Positions 16,084-25,351 of a DNA stretch of 37,001 nt are shown in pieces (within the stretch, counting starts at the first letter, position 1; every line of letters starts with the position of its first letter). A model generated the notes under the pieces. That model was not told the DNA's origin. It saw only the letters and a program-made list of their open reading frames with translations, and made no database searches. Made by a program: the position numbers and the translations under genes. The DNA is from Gemmatimonadota bacterium. Its GTDB lineage: Bacteria; Latescibacterota; UBA2968. The stretch lies in NCBI GenBank assembly GCA_009838845.1, contig VXRD01000166.1, positions 1-37,001 of the forward strand. Reading direction: 5' to 3'.

Positions 16084-17199
16084 GTGTTGCCGTTTACGCA
16101 CATCGTCCGCGCCCTGCCAGCGACCGTTCCCTTTGTGCCGCCCGAGGCATTGGAGCGGGAGCAAGGGCAGCCGCTCGCCCTGCGAGTTGGTGCTAATGAG
16201 AGCAATTTTGGTATCTCGCCGCGGGCGCAGCAGGCCATGGTAGAGGCGGTGGAGCAAGTGCATTGGTACAACGATCCAGAAGGATACGAGCTGCGCTCGG
16301 CGTTGGCGGTGCGGCACGGGGTGGCGCAGGAAGAGGTCGTCTTGGGTGCGGGGATTGACGAACTGTTGGGGCTTTTGGTGCGCCTTTTTGCCGAGCCGGG
16401 CGACGCGGTGGTGACGTCGCTGGGGGCCTATCCCACGTTTAACTACCACGTCGAGGGGCACGGGGCGGTGTTGCACAAGGTGCCCTATCGCGCGGATCGA
16501 GAGGACTTGCCGGCCCTGTTGGACAAGGCGTGGAAAGTGCGCCCCAAGCTGATCTACGTGGCCAATCCCGACAACCCCATGGGCACCTATCAGCGAGCCG
16601 ACGAGTTGCGGGATTTTATCGCGGGGTTGCCGCCGGATTGTGTGTTGCTGCTCGACGAGGCGTATATCGACTTCGCGCCGGAGGATGCCCTGTTGCCGCT
16701 GGAAGTGGAACGGGCACAGGTGGTGCGGTTGCGGACGTTTTCCAAGGCGCACGGCATGGCTGGGGCCAGGGTCGGCTACGCGCTGGCACACCGCGATGTG
16801 GTGGTCGCGCTCGACAAGGTGCGTAATCACTTTGGCGTCAATCGCATCGCCCAAGCTGGGGCACTTGCTTCGCTGGGCGACGATGCGTTCGTGCGCTCGG
16901 TGGTGCGGCAAGTAGAGGAAGGCCGACGGGAATACGCGGTGCTGGCGGCGGAATTGGGGCTGCAAACGGTGCCTTCGGCGACTAATTTTGTGGCCCTCGA
17001 CGTGGGTAGTGGCGCGCGAGCGCGGCGGCTGATGCAGATGCTTTTGCAGCGCGGGGTCTTCGTGCGGATGCCGGGCGTGGCTCCGCTCGACCGCTGCATT
17101 CGCGTGACCGTGGGGCCATCCGCCGAGCGGCAAGCCTTTGCGAAGGTGTTGTGTGCGGTGTTGCCGCAATTAGATATTGGAGACGAAATCTTCTGTTGA
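16084..17199 (+). CDS. HisC-like class I/II PLP aminotransferase
   Basis: This 371-residue PLP enzyme of aminotransferase class I/II resembles histidinol-phosphate aminotransferases. Visible motifs are GANESNFG near the N-terminus, NPDNPMGTY, the PLP-ring aspartate in LLLDEAYIDF, the Schiff-base lysine K221 in FSKAHGMAGARVGYA, and the carboxylate-binding arginine in IRVTVG near the C-terminus. The start is GTG, 3 bases after the oxygenase stop, with no good ribosome-binding site, which points to translational coupling. It shares the GC-rich composition of the oxygenase, preferring TAC, AAC and CAC where neighbours use TAT, AAT and CAT. No his operon surrounds it, so a specialised substrate is more likely than histidine biosynthesis. 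Together the pair could make a hydroxylated amino acid or 2-oxo acid. Confidence 0.87.
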   Translation: MLPFTHIVRALPATVPFVPPEALEREQGQPLALRVGANESNFGISPRAQQAMVEAVEQVHWYNDPEGYELRSALAVRHGVAQEEVVLGAGIDELLGLLVRLFAEPGDAVVTSLGAYPTFNYHVEGHGAVLHKVPYRADREDLPALLDKAWKVRPKLIYVANPDNPMGTYQRADELRDFIAGLPPDCVLLLDEAYIDFAPEDALLPLEVERAQVVRLRTFSKAHGMAGARVGYALAHRDVVVALDKVRNHFGVNRIAQAGALASLGDDAFVRSVVRQVEEGRREYAVLAAELGLQTVPSATNFVALDVGSGARARRLMQMLLQRGVFVRMPGVAPLDRCIRVTVGPSAERQAFAKVLCAVLPQLDIGDEIFC

Positions 17200-17244
17200 C
17201 AGCGTTTCAAGGGTTCTTCCGCTAAACGATAAAGGAGATCTATT

Positions 17245-18015
17245 GTGAAATACGGTATTCGAGATAATATGTTAAAAGCACCGCTGGAAGCGGTATTTTC
17301 AGTGGCGAAGGATATTGGATTTGATGGGGTAGAGTTTTGTGTTGGGCGAGACTATGGGGAGAATATTTTGTGGGAGGACGGCGGGGCAGAGAAACTGAAG
17401 GGATTGGCAGATGCGGCAGGGGTTGAGATTTCTTCACTGTCGCCGGGGGTGTTTTCGCAATTTCACCCCGCGCTGCCAGAAGCGGAAATACGCGCCGAAG
17501 GCGTTGAGATTTTGACGCATGTGATTGGGTCATGTGCGGCGGTTGATACGCGACATATTCTGGTGCCGATGTTTCCGCGAGATATGGATGAGTGGCCGGA
17601 TTCGACGTGGGATCAACTGGTGGATGGATTCAAAGCACTGGGGGAGGTTGCGGAAGAACACGGCGTGATTTTGGATCTGGAGACGACCTTTAGCGCAGAT
17701 CACCTGGTGATGATTTTAGACCGCGTGGGGTCACATGCGGTGAAGGTCTATCACGATACGGGCAATACGATGACGCGCGGACAGGATCCGGCTGAGGAAA
17801 TTTTGAAGCTGGGAAGTGAGGGTGTCGGGATGATTCACGCGAAGGATACGGACCGACAGGCGCTGGGAGACGGGCGCGTGGATTTTGATTCGGTAGATGC
17901 GGCGATGCGCGAGATCGGTTACGATGGGTACATCGTTTTGGAGACGCCTTCGGGCGATGATCCAAATGCCGATCACGCGAAGAATCTGGCGTTTATCAAG
18001 AAGCTGGGGGTTTGA
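17245..18015 (+). CDS. Sugar phosphate isomerase/epimerase-like TIM barrel
   Basis: This 256-residue AP-endonuclease-2/xylose-isomerase-like TIM barrel belongs to the family of sugar epimerases, hydroxypyruvate isomerases and inosose dehydratases. Candidate metal ligands are the Glu in LDLETTFS, the His and Asp in VYHDTGNTM, the His in GMIHAKDTD and the Glu in IVLETPSG. These fall at the ends of successive barrel strands, as the family requires. The start is GTG at 17245 after AAAGGAG. It resumes the local, less GC-rich composition after the imported block and probably belongs functionally with the GH4 and Gfo/Idh genes in sugar processing. The sequence does not show whether it epimerises a keto sugar or dehydrates an inosose. 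Confidence 0.83.
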   Translation: MKYGIRDNMLKAPLEAVFSVAKDIGFDGVEFCVGRDYGENILWEDGGAEKLKGLADAAGVEISSLSPGVFSQFHPALPEAEIRAEGVEILTHVIGSCAAVDTRHILVPMFPRDMDEWPDSTWDQLVDGFKALGEVAEEHGVILDLETTFSADHLVMILDRVGSHAVKVYHDTGNTMTRGQDPAEEILKLGSEGVGMIHAKDTDRQALGDGRVDFDSVDAAMREIGYDGYIVLETPSGDDPNADHAKNLAFIKKLGV

Positions 18016-18113
18016 GCGAAAGAGATAACCCGTTGTGCTCCCTGGAAAGGAGGCAATATGATATGAGGTGTGGAATGTTATACAACTGTTTACTGTTAAA
18101 AGGAGGCATATCT

Positions 18114-18806
18114 ATGAATAGATATTTGATGTTGAAGATGTGGCTACTGGCATTGTTGGTCGCGGTGCCGGTTTCTGCCCAGGAGGCTCGATACGGTGCT
18201 GGCGTGTTTTTTAACCGCAGTGTGCCCGTGTTGGGGTTTCACGAGCGGTATTCGGCTTCTCAGGTTTATGGTGCGGTGCTGGATTATCAGGTCAGTTCGC
18301 GCGCTACGATGGAGTTTGAATACCATCACATGACAATGGATAATGGAAAGATCGAAGGTCTGGCGTTTACATGGCCTATTGACAAGCAAAAATATTTGAG
18401 TCCAGATGCGAATTCCAGGTTTAATCTCAACAGTTTTTTGATCAATGCGCTGGCGTATCTCAATACCCGAAAGTCCGGCAGTGATTTGCAGCTTTTGCCC
18501 TATATCGCTGTGGGGGCGGGGTTCTACGATTATCAGGATCGGATTACTGGTCTGATTTATCCGGGACAAAAAGAGGAGCCTTTGAATGCGGATCTGATGC
18601 TGAATGATCGAGAGGATGAACATACGGCTCTGGGTGCGAATGTGGGGTTGGGCATGACGGTGGTGCAGGGGCGATTCGGGCTGGATATCCGCGGGCGTTA
18701 TCACATGATTTTGGGTGATTTGCGTCCTATGGAGGCGTGGAATCTGCCCGGAGTATTTCCTCTTGCAATGTTCGATTTCAGGACGGCGTTCAAATTGTAC
18801 TGGTAG
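18114..18806 (+). CDS. Small outer-membrane beta-barrel-like protein
   Basis: This 230-residue protein begins with a signal peptide (MNRYLMLKMWLLALLVAVPVSAQ), cleaved probably after SAQ. Alternating hydrophobic and polar strands and a C-terminal aromatic residue (FKLYW) follow, as in OmpW- or OmpA-type small barrels. I do not recognise a more specific family. Two starts are possible: the ATG at 18114 has AAAAGGAGG and begins the signal peptide directly; an in-frame ATG at 18063 has its own AAAGGAGG and would add 17 residues. I prefer 18114. It is 21 bases ahead of the TonB-dependent receptor gene and probably in the same operon. It may be an accessory barrel of that uptake module. Confidence 0.75.
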   Translation: MNRYLMLKMWLLALLVAVPVSAQEARYGAGVFFNRSVPVLGFHERYSASQVYGAVLDYQVSSRATMEFEYHHMTMDNGKIEGLAFTWPIDKQKYLSPDANSRFNLNSFLINALAYLNTRKSGSDLQLLPYIAVGAGFYDYQDRITGLIYPGQKEEPLNADLMLNDREDEHTALGANVGLGMTVVQGRFGLDIRGRYHMILGDLRPMEAWNLPGVFPLAMFDFRTAFKLYW

Positions 18807-18827
18807 ATCTCAAACGAGGAGAGGATT

Positions 18828-21800
18828 ATGAAGCGATTAATATTGGGATTTATTTTGTTGTTGCTGATGGATACATCGGCCATGGCGACAACAGCGGGGA
18901 AAATCACAGGTGTCATCACAGATGCCGCTACGGGTGAGTCTTTGCCGGGCGCTAATGTGGCACTCGAAGGAACCCGCAAAGGAGCGACTACCGATGCCGA
19001 GGGCCGCTATTTAATTCTGGCTGTAGATCCCGGCATGTACACCCTTACGGCGACGATGGTGGGCTATGGCACGGAAAAGAAAGAAGCAGTGCAGGTGATT
19101 GTGGATTATACATCCACGGTGAATTTTGCACTGAAAGAAGCGAGTCTGGAATTGGCCGAGCTGGTTGTCGTGGCGGAGCGCCCGCCTGTGGAGCCAGATA
19201 AAACTACGAGCAAATACGTGGTTTCCGCGGCAGATATTCAGGCTGTGCCGCAGGTGAGATCGACATCGCAATTGATCGCGTTGCAACCGGGTATGGCGCT
19301 GGATGGCACCAACCGCATTCGCGGAAGTTCAACGCAGGTGCAAACGGGTACGCAGGTGGGCTATTATATCGATGGGATTGAAGTTGATCGGAGCATGCTT
19401 ACGGGCGTAAATACCACGGCTATTCAGGAATTGAGTGTGCTAACCGGCGGTATGAATGCAGAATTTGGCAATGCGGGGGCGGGTATTGTGAGTCTGGTGA
19501 CAAAAGAAGGTCGAGGCAATTTCTCCGGTCGGGTGGAGTATAAGTTCACACCTGCGGGCAAAAAACACTGGGGCAGAGACGTTTATGAAAGCCCCGGGTT
19601 TGAAGACAACGTGCAATGGGACAATCCCGATTGGGTGAATGAAACGTATATGGATCCAGGACCGGATCGCGCGCTGGGAACGTCTGACGATGTCGAGCGT
19701 ATGGCGCACGAACGCGTCGATTATACGGACAAGCGCGGACACCGCTTAGAAGGTACGCTGGGCGGTCCGCTCTCACGCGATTTTTCGTATTTTGCCAGTG
19801 TGAGTTATGCCCGCAGTCCGGCCAGGTTCCCGGCGGCTGAACAGGTATCGGACGATCCGCCACGCATGCAAGCTACGTTGACGTATCGGCCCGGTGCAGA
19901 TATCAAGATTAAGGCGCTGGGGATGTATCAGCGGTCTGATCGGTTTCAGGGATCGACGCGCAATAATGCACAAAATATTTTCTTTCCCGAGGATTTTTCA
20001 GCTTCGGGAACTTACACCTTGTCGCGGCAGCTCCAGGTATTGACGCTGACACATACATTGGGCGAAAACACGTATTACGATCTGAAATTTTTCTACAACA
20101 AATACGACCGCGATGCGTTCGATGTGCCGGATGCCACCGAAGCCGTGCGCAAAGATAAGGCGGGGTTTTTCAATTTGCCCACGCTGTTGCGCGAATACAC
20201 CGAAGAGGAAGATACGAGATACGGCATCAAATACGATTTCGTGAGTCAGGTCAATCGGTCGCACTTGATTCAGACGGGATTGGTGCTCACACAACGGTTA
20301 TATCACCGCACGCGAGAAGATTTTGACAATACCAAGAGTCGTTTTCTCGAGTTTGTGGCAGATGGTTTTGAACTGGGCAAAAATGTGAAACCGTGGACGC
20401 TGAACCTGTACGTGCAGGACAAGATCGAGTACGGTGGTCTAGTCGCCAATCTGGGTTTGCGCTGGGATTATTACAATTTTGGGCGCAATGGCTCAATGGG
20501 AGAGGCGCTGGGAAAATCACCGATGTACAGCACGTTTACGCGGGCGCGGTATGAAATGGATCACCTCGATAGTTCGAAGCCAACGATGACGGCATTGAGT
20601 CCTCGCGTGGGGCTGTCGCACCCGATTACAGACCGTCTGGCGGCGCACTATTTTATTGGTCGAGCGAATGTCTTTCCCGTGCTCCTCGAGACCCATCGCA
20701 GGCAGTTTTCGAGCGAGGCGCCGGACAATGACCTCAACGGCAATGGCATGATTGATGAGACCGAAAAGTGGAATGCTATGGAAGTGCATACCACGGCGCG
20801 GCAGCCGTCCGATGGCATGAAACCCCAGCGCACGACGAGTATGGAAATGGGGGTGGATTGGAATTTTGTGGCCGATTATACGGCGAGTATTACGGCACAC
20901 TATCGGCGCGATGAGGGATTGTACTCCAGAAACAACATTTCCTATTGGGTAGATCCCCTCAGAGGCCAATCCTCACAGGTCAACGCCATACGCAATACCT
21001 ACTGGCAAACGGCGCGCGGCCTCGAATTGTCGCTGAAAAAGACGTTTAGCAATAATTTCCAGTTCAATTTGTCCTACAACGCCGAATGGGTGCGCGACCC
21101 GGGCGGCGTTCACTACGGAAAACACTCTGCGAACTGGTATGTGCTTCCCGATGCTGATTTTATTTCGGGCGGACACTACTGGACCGATTGGGAAGTGCAA
21201 TCCGATGGTTCGGAAAGGCCCGTGCCACTCACATCTGAGCAAGTGGCTGACATCAGTGCCAAAGCCGAGGCAAATATCGTGTCGTGGACCGAGCAAGCGG
21301 GTTCACCGGGCCCCGGTGCAGGTCCCTGGCAGCCGCCTATTAAAACCAATGATAATGGGATATGGACAGCTTCAAATGGGCAGGTTTTTTCATCGGAGCC
21401 TACCGGTGGACAACGCAGGAATCAGTTGTCGCTTCAGTTGTATTATGCCACGCCGATGGCTTATGGTCCCAAAATGGGCACAATTAATCCATTTGGTGGT
21501 TTGCGCGTGAGCATGATATATCGCATTTTCAGCGGCGAGCCGTTTGAATATGTACCCCCGATTGGCCCGCGCGAATTTCGCACGGGTGCAACGGCTATGA
21601 AGACGGATCTGTACGCGGCCAAAGATTTCCGAGCCATTGGCAATTTGCGTCCCACGCTATTTTTGGAGGTGAGCAATTTGTTCAACGAGAGGAGCACAGA
21701 GAGCCGAGATTCGGATTTCACGTATATACAGTACGGCTTGCGGCTACCCCCGCCAGATGATACCGAGTTTTTGCTATATGGCGACCCGAGAGAAGCCACG

Positions 21801-21854
21801 CGCTACAGGTATCATCCGCGCGAAGTGGAAATCGGTCTGGAAATTCAGTTTTGA
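18828..21854 (+). CDS. TonB-dependent receptor with carboxypeptidase-regulatory-like domain
   Basis: This 1008-residue outer-membrane receptor would import a substrate using TonB energy. The order is signal peptide (residues 1-21), a carboxypeptidase-D regulatory-like beta sandwich (GKITGVITDAATGESLPGAN, about 25-105), the plug domain (about 115-225, with YYIDGIEVDRSML and NAEFGNAGAGIVSLVTKEG), and a long beta-barrel ending in EIGLEIQF with the terminal Phe typical of barrels. This layout is that of SusC-like receptors. No SusD-like lipoprotein follows. A DNDLNGNGMIDE stretch near residue 630 looks like an EF-hand-type calcium loop. The ATG has GAGGAGAGG upstream. The ligand is unknown; the surrounding sulfatase and glycosidase genes suggest a sulfated glycan or its breakdown products. 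Confidence 0.9.
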   Translation: MKRLILGFILLLLMDTSAMATTAGKITGVITDAATGESLPGANVALEGTRKGATTDAEGRYLILAVDPGMYTLTATMVGYGTEKKEAVQVIVDYTSTVNFALKEASLELAELVVVAERPPVEPDKTTSKYVVSAADIQAVPQVRSTSQLIALQPGMALDGTNRIRGSSTQVQTGTQVGYYIDGIEVDRSMLTGVNTTAIQELSVLTGGMNAEFGNAGAGIVSLVTKEGRGNFSGRVEYKFTPAGKKHWGRDVYESPGFEDNVQWDNPDWVNETYMDPGPDRALGTSDDVERMAHERVDYTDKRGHRLEGTLGGPLSRDFSYFASVSYARSPARFPAAEQVSDDPPRMQATLTYRPGADIKIKALGMYQRSDRFQGSTRNNAQNIFFPEDFSASGTYTLSRQLQVLTLTHTLGENTYYDLKFFYNKYDRDAFDVPDATEAVRKDKAGFFNLPTLLREYTEEEDTRYGIKYDFVSQVNRSHLIQTGLVLTQRLYHRTREDFDNTKSRFLEFVADGFELGKNVKPWTLNLYVQDKIEYGGLVANLGLRWDYYNFGRNGSMGEALGKSPMYSTFTRARYEMDHLDSSKPTMTALSPRVGLSHPITDRLAAHYFIGRANVFPVLLETHRRQFSSEAPDNDLNGNGMIDETEKWNAMEVHTTARQPSDGMKPQRTTSMEMGVDWNFVADYTASITAHYRRDEGLYSRNNISYWVDPLRGQSSQVNAIRNTYWQTARGLELSLKKTFSNNFQFNLSYNAEWVRDPGGVHYGKHSANWYVLPDADFISGGHYWTDWEVQSDGSERPVPLTSEQVADISAKAEANIVSWTEQAGSPGPGAGPWQPPIKTNDNGIWTASNGQVFSSEPTGGQRRNQLSLQLYYATPMAYGPKMGTINPFGGLRVSMIYRIFSGEPFEYVPPIGPREFRTGATAMKTDLYAAKDFRAIGNLRPTLFLEVSNLFNERSTESRDSDFTYIQYGLRLPPPDDTEFLLYGDPREATRYRYHPREVEIGLEIQF

Positions 21855-21872
21855 AAATTGGAGGATAGTGAT

Positions 21873-24248
21873 ATGAACAGGAAATTTCTCGCTGCTGTCC
21901 TGATCCTGATAGTTTTTGGATGGGCGTTTAATGTCTATTCCCTGGACACGCAGAATCTGCGGCAACTCACCCGAGGACAACTCTGGACCGGATTCCGCAA
22001 TGAGGGTACTCAGGGCGGCGTCTGGGACGACCGGAGTTCTCGCGGCGCGCCCCGCTTGACGTATCCGGGCATGGGCAATGGCCTTATGCTCAATATGGCG
22101 GGTGCGGACTATATTGAGTATTTCGGCAAAAAGAACGGTTTTAGCTGGGCTGAACAAAAAAATGAGGCACAGAATTTGTCGGGAGGGGAAGGTATATGGG
22201 TGTTGACCAATGTCGGCGGCGAATACGGCGTGTCGTATTCGGGACCGTGGACGCCTTCGGCGGATATCGCGCCAATGTATTACGATATTGCCAATAGTCC
22301 CGAAGCCAATTGGGGATATCAGGTCGAAGTACCGCCTCATGGATTGGGTGCGGGAGCAATTATGCCCAACTGGTATCCCGGTGCTGCATTGCAAACCGAT
22401 GCGCCGAGAACGGGCGTGCCCTATGAAGTCTTGAATCATCGGTGGGGCCAGTATATGGACGCCGATAAGGATGACCGCGCAGAAGATATCGTTTTTAGCA
22501 GGTGGACGACCAAACACGGTGTTACGATCACGCGCAAAGCCATGGCCTGGAGTTATCAGGGGTTTGACGATTTCTTCATATTGGAAGTGGAATTTGAGAA
22601 CACGGGTGATTCCGATGGCGATGGTGTGGCCGATGTGAATGGCGGTGCAGGACATAATCTAACGGGGGCGTATTTCTCATTTGTTCAGGGCTTTACGGTG
22701 AGCATGTCGGGCGAGGGCAATTGGAATAGCATCGGATCTGGCATGCCCGGATCGTATCAGCCACAAGACGATCAATACCGCTATACGGGTGCGTCGAATT
22801 ACGACGGACCTGCTGAATACGTCGATTTGAAGATGAATTATCAGTGGGATGGCGACAGTATCCAGCGTGCTGAAGAGGATACCGGGCAGCCCGTTTATCT
22901 TGAAAGCGTACACGGCAATGCAAAAAGACTGCCGGGCGGTGTGTTTGACGGGCAAATGAGATCGCCGCAGTACGTGGGCGTTGCACCGTTGGCCTATCGC
23001 GATAGCGGGCCGTCGCATGTGTTTAATGCCGACGATCAGGGCAAATACGTCAATCCAGTAGGCGAACAACCCAGGACGTCAAAGTGGTGGGAAACGCGCG
23101 ATTTCTGGGGGTTGAGGACGGATTTGCCGAATTTGCAGAGCGATTCCGAGCAGGGCATTTACGAAACGTTTTCGGGAACAACCGATGCCAATCCAACCAC
23201 TGTCAATGCGATGGCCAATGCACTCACTTTTGGGCCGTATAATCTGGCTGTGGGCGAGAAGGCCAAGATCGTGGTGGCTTATGTCGCCGGGACAGGCGCA
23301 CAGGCGATATCCCGAGAAGGCCAGTCTGCGTATGCAGTCGATGTGCAGACATTTTGCCTGAAAGATATTCCACTGCCCGTAGAAGAACGATTGGCGCGGT
23401 TGAGCAAGGGAGAAGCTGCTCTTGTGGCGCATTTGAAGGCCGCGCAATTTGCGTACGACAATATGTACGATCTGCCCGATTATCCACCCGATGTGAAGTT
23501 TGCGCCAGGGGTCAATCAGGATGCCGAGATTACATTGACGTGGAATGATGCCGCTGAGTCGTCGGCACATCCCGATTTTGGCGATGCCGATGTGGTGGGA
23601 TATCGCGTGTTCCGATCCGCCTATCAGGAATTTGGTCCATGGGAAGACGTGGGTACTGTCACTGCAGGTACCTCCGGATCTACCTGGGACTATTCGGGCG
23701 GTCAATACGTGTGGCGCGACAATACGGCAGTTGCCGGGTTCCGGTACTTTTACAATGTGCGGGCTTTCGCCAAACCGCGCAGTTCATGGAGCAATGGCAT
23801 GTCGAGTATGGGTGATTTGCCCGAAGAAGTGCAGGGGCACTTACAGGCTGGACTCGAAGGTGGATATTCTGCCCCCGAGCAGCGCGTGAATCTGGATCTC
23901 AGTCCGTTTCAGCCGGGTCTGGCGCCGTCATGGCCGGAAAAGCGCGTGCGCGTGGTGCCCAATCCGTTCAGTTTGTCGGAAGCGGCTTATAATTACCAGA
24001 GTTCTAAAAAGATCCGCTTTCTGGGATTGCCCCCCAAAAGCCGCGTGCTGATCTTCAATGTGGCGGGCGATATTGTGGGTGAAATCCTGCACGACGATGC
24101 GAGTTCTGGCGAAGCGTCGTGGTTCCAAATTGAACGCAATGTGACTTCGCCTGATGTGGCCAGCGGAATTTATTTTTACGTCGTTGAATCGCTGACGCCC
24201 GAAAGTATGGGGCAAACGGTGACGGGGACGTTTTACATTTTGAGATAA
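21873..24248 (+). CDS. Large secreted protein with C-terminal sorting-like domain
   Basis: This 791-residue protein starts with a signal peptide (MNRKFLAAVLILIVFGWAFNVYS). The body of about 650 residues is not a family I recognise. It holds acidic calcium-loop-like stretches (MDADKDDRAEDI and DSDGDGVADVNG) and, near 550-650, a fibronectin-III-like segment (ITLTWNDAAES, YRVFRSAYQEFGPWEDVG). The last 100 residues, from VVPNPFSLSE (about 694) to VASGIYFYVV and GTFYILR, match the FlgD-Ig/type-9-sorting-like C-terminal domain common in FCB bacteria. I chose the ATG at 21873 with GGAGGA 7 bases upstream. It lies between the TonB receptor and a PorV/PorQ-like gene, so export to the cell surface and substrate capture are likely, by analogy with type 9 cargo. 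Binding specificity is unknown. Confidence 0.78.
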   Translation: MNRKFLAAVLILIVFGWAFNVYSLDTQNLRQLTRGQLWTGFRNEGTQGGVWDDRSSRGAPRLTYPGMGNGLMLNMAGADYIEYFGKKNGFSWAEQKNEAQNLSGGEGIWVLTNVGGEYGVSYSGPWTPSADIAPMYYDIANSPEANWGYQVEVPPHGLGAGAIMPNWYPGAALQTDAPRTGVPYEVLNHRWGQYMDADKDDRAEDIVFSRWTTKHGVTITRKAMAWSYQGFDDFFILEVEFENTGDSDGDGVADVNGGAGHNLTGAYFSFVQGFTVSMSGEGNWNSIGSGMPGSYQPQDDQYRYTGASNYDGPAEYVDLKMNYQWDGDSIQRAEEDTGQPVYLESVHGNAKRLPGGVFDGQMRSPQYVGVAPLAYRDSGPSHVFNADDQGKYVNPVGEQPRTSKWWETRDFWGLRTDLPNLQSDSEQGIYETFSGTTDANPTTVNAMANALTFGPYNLAVGEKAKIVVAYVAGTGAQAISREGQSAYAVDVQTFCLKDIPLPVEERLARLSKGEAALVAHLKAAQFAYDNMYDLPDYPPDVKFAPGVNQDAEITLTWNDAAESSAHPDFGDADVVGYRVFRSAYQEFGPWEDVGTVTAGTSGSTWDYSGGQYVWRDNTAVAGFRYFYNVRAFAKPRSSWSNGMSSMGDLPEEVQGHLQAGLEGGYSAPEQRVNLDLSPFQPGLAPSWPEKRVRVVPNPFSLSEAAYNYQSSKKIRFLGLPPKSRVLIFNVAGDIVGEILHDDASSGEASWFQIERNVTSPDVASGIYFYVVESLTPESMGQTVTGTFYILR

Positions 24249-24258
24249 GGAGCCTGAC

Positions 24259-25221
24259 ATGAATAAACGAATATTGCTGGTGCTAATGCTGGTGGTCGGG
24301 CTGATGACAGGACCGGCCTTTGCCCAGTCAGATTTTGGCGAATACGGTACGATTTTGCCGGTGAAGGGCCAGTCGTCGCTGGCATTTCTCAAAATCGGTG
24401 CATCGCCCCGTGCCGTGGCTATGGGCGAAGCCTTTGTCGCGATGAACGGCGGTATTGACGCGTCTTTTTACAATCCCGGCGCACTGGGATTTGTTTCGGG
24501 CGGCGAATACGCGCTGTCCTACACGCGCTGGCTGGTCAATTCGGGATTGTATTCGGGGGCATTGGCTTATAAATGGGGCGGCAATACGTTTGGCGTTTCC
24601 ATTGTGAGTTTTGTGCCCGAAGAGGTGGAGGAGACGACGATCTTTCAAGCCACAGGTACCGGGCGCATGATCCAGGGCGGCGATACGGCCATTGGGTTTA
24701 TGTTTGCGCGTCAGATGACCGATAAAGTGTCCTGGGGTGTGCAGGCGCGGTGGGTGCAGGAAGATCTGGTGCTCAAAACGACGAGTACCTTTCAGTTTGA
24801 CCTGGGTATTTCGGCATATACGGGCTATCGCAGTTTGCGTATTGCTGCTGCCGCGCGCAATGTGGGTGCCGATATTACTGTGGAAACCGAGCAGTATTCA
24901 CCGCCGATCAATTTCAATTTTGGCCTGGCAGGTGAGGTCTATGGCGAACAGGGCGATCCGACGTATTTGACGCTTGCGGCCGAGACCATTATGGCTACTG
25001 ATTACGGTCAGCGGTGGAATTTTGGCGGTGAGCTTTGGATTTCCAATATGCTCGCATTGCGCGGTGGATATAAGGTCAACTACGACGTGGAGGATTACAG
25101 TTTGGGCGCTGGCCTGAAGTACGATTTTGGCGGGCGCGATATCCGCGTGGATCTGTCGTATAGCGATGGCGGCGTGTATTTCGATGCGCCGTTGCGCCTG
25201 GCTGTTAGTGGGTCGTTTTGA
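24259..25221 (+). CDS. PorV/PorQ-like outer-membrane barrel protein
   Basis: This 320-residue protein has a signal peptide ending GPAFAQ and the family-typical N-terminal segment FLKIGASPRAVAMGEAFVAM, followed by DASFYNPGALGF. This is the hallmark of the PorV/PorQ (FadL-related) outer-membrane proteins. In Bacteroidota PorV escorts type 9 secretion cargo to the surface. The C-terminus ends in a barrel-type Phe (LAVSGSF). The ATG has AAGGAG upstream, 10 bases after the previous stop. Its position directly after a protein with a sorting-like C-terminal domain supports a shuttle or surface-anchoring role for that cargo. No other type 9 secretion gene lies in this window, so whether a full secretion system is present elsewhere is unknown. 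Confidence 0.82.
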   Translation: MNKRILLVLMLVVGLMTGPAFAQSDFGEYGTILPVKGQSSLAFLKIGASPRAVAMGEAFVAMNGGIDASFYNPGALGFVSGGEYALSYTRWLVNSGLYSGALAYKWGGNTFGVSIVSFVPEEVEETTIFQATGTGRMIQGGDTAIGFMFARQMTDKVSWGVQARWVQEDLVLKTTSTFQFDLGISAYTGYRSLRIAAAARNVGADITVETEQYSPPINFNFGLAGEVYGEQGDPTYLTLAAETIMATDYGQRWNFGGELWISNMLALRGGYKVNYDVEDYSLGAGLKYDFGGRDIRVDLSYSDGGVYFDAPLRLAVSGSF

Positions 25222-25266
25222 TAGCGGTCTGTGAGTGGATCGCTGATAGATCCTGAACCACAACCG

Positions 25267-25308
25267 GTGTGTGCAGGGGATGGATACCTTGCACACACTT
25301 TCTTTTTG
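25267..25308 (+). terminator. Strong intrinsic terminator after the outer-membrane operon
   Basis: GTGTGTGCA (25267-25275) pairs perfectly with TGCACACAC (25290-25298). Three more pairs, including one G-T, extend the stem to about 12 bp, and TTTCTTTTT-like bases follow. It separates the PorV-like gene from the membrane-protein gene at 25352. Confidence 0.85.
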
Positions 25309-25351
25309 AGGTACATTGCGCGGGAGTCCCCTACTTTTTTGAGAGATTGCG

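Noticed and set aside
15112-17169. A 685-codon open frame on the minus strand opposite the oxygenase and aminotransferase genes
   Set aside because: It is a composition artefact of GC-rich codons. The translation is His/Arg/Gln-rich with no recognisable domain, while the plus strand has two intact enzyme families with full active sites.
16084-17199. Histidine biosynthesis hisC
   Set aside because: The protein is HisC-like, but no other his gene is present and it is coupled to an oxygenase in a foreign-looking block, so the symbol is not justified.
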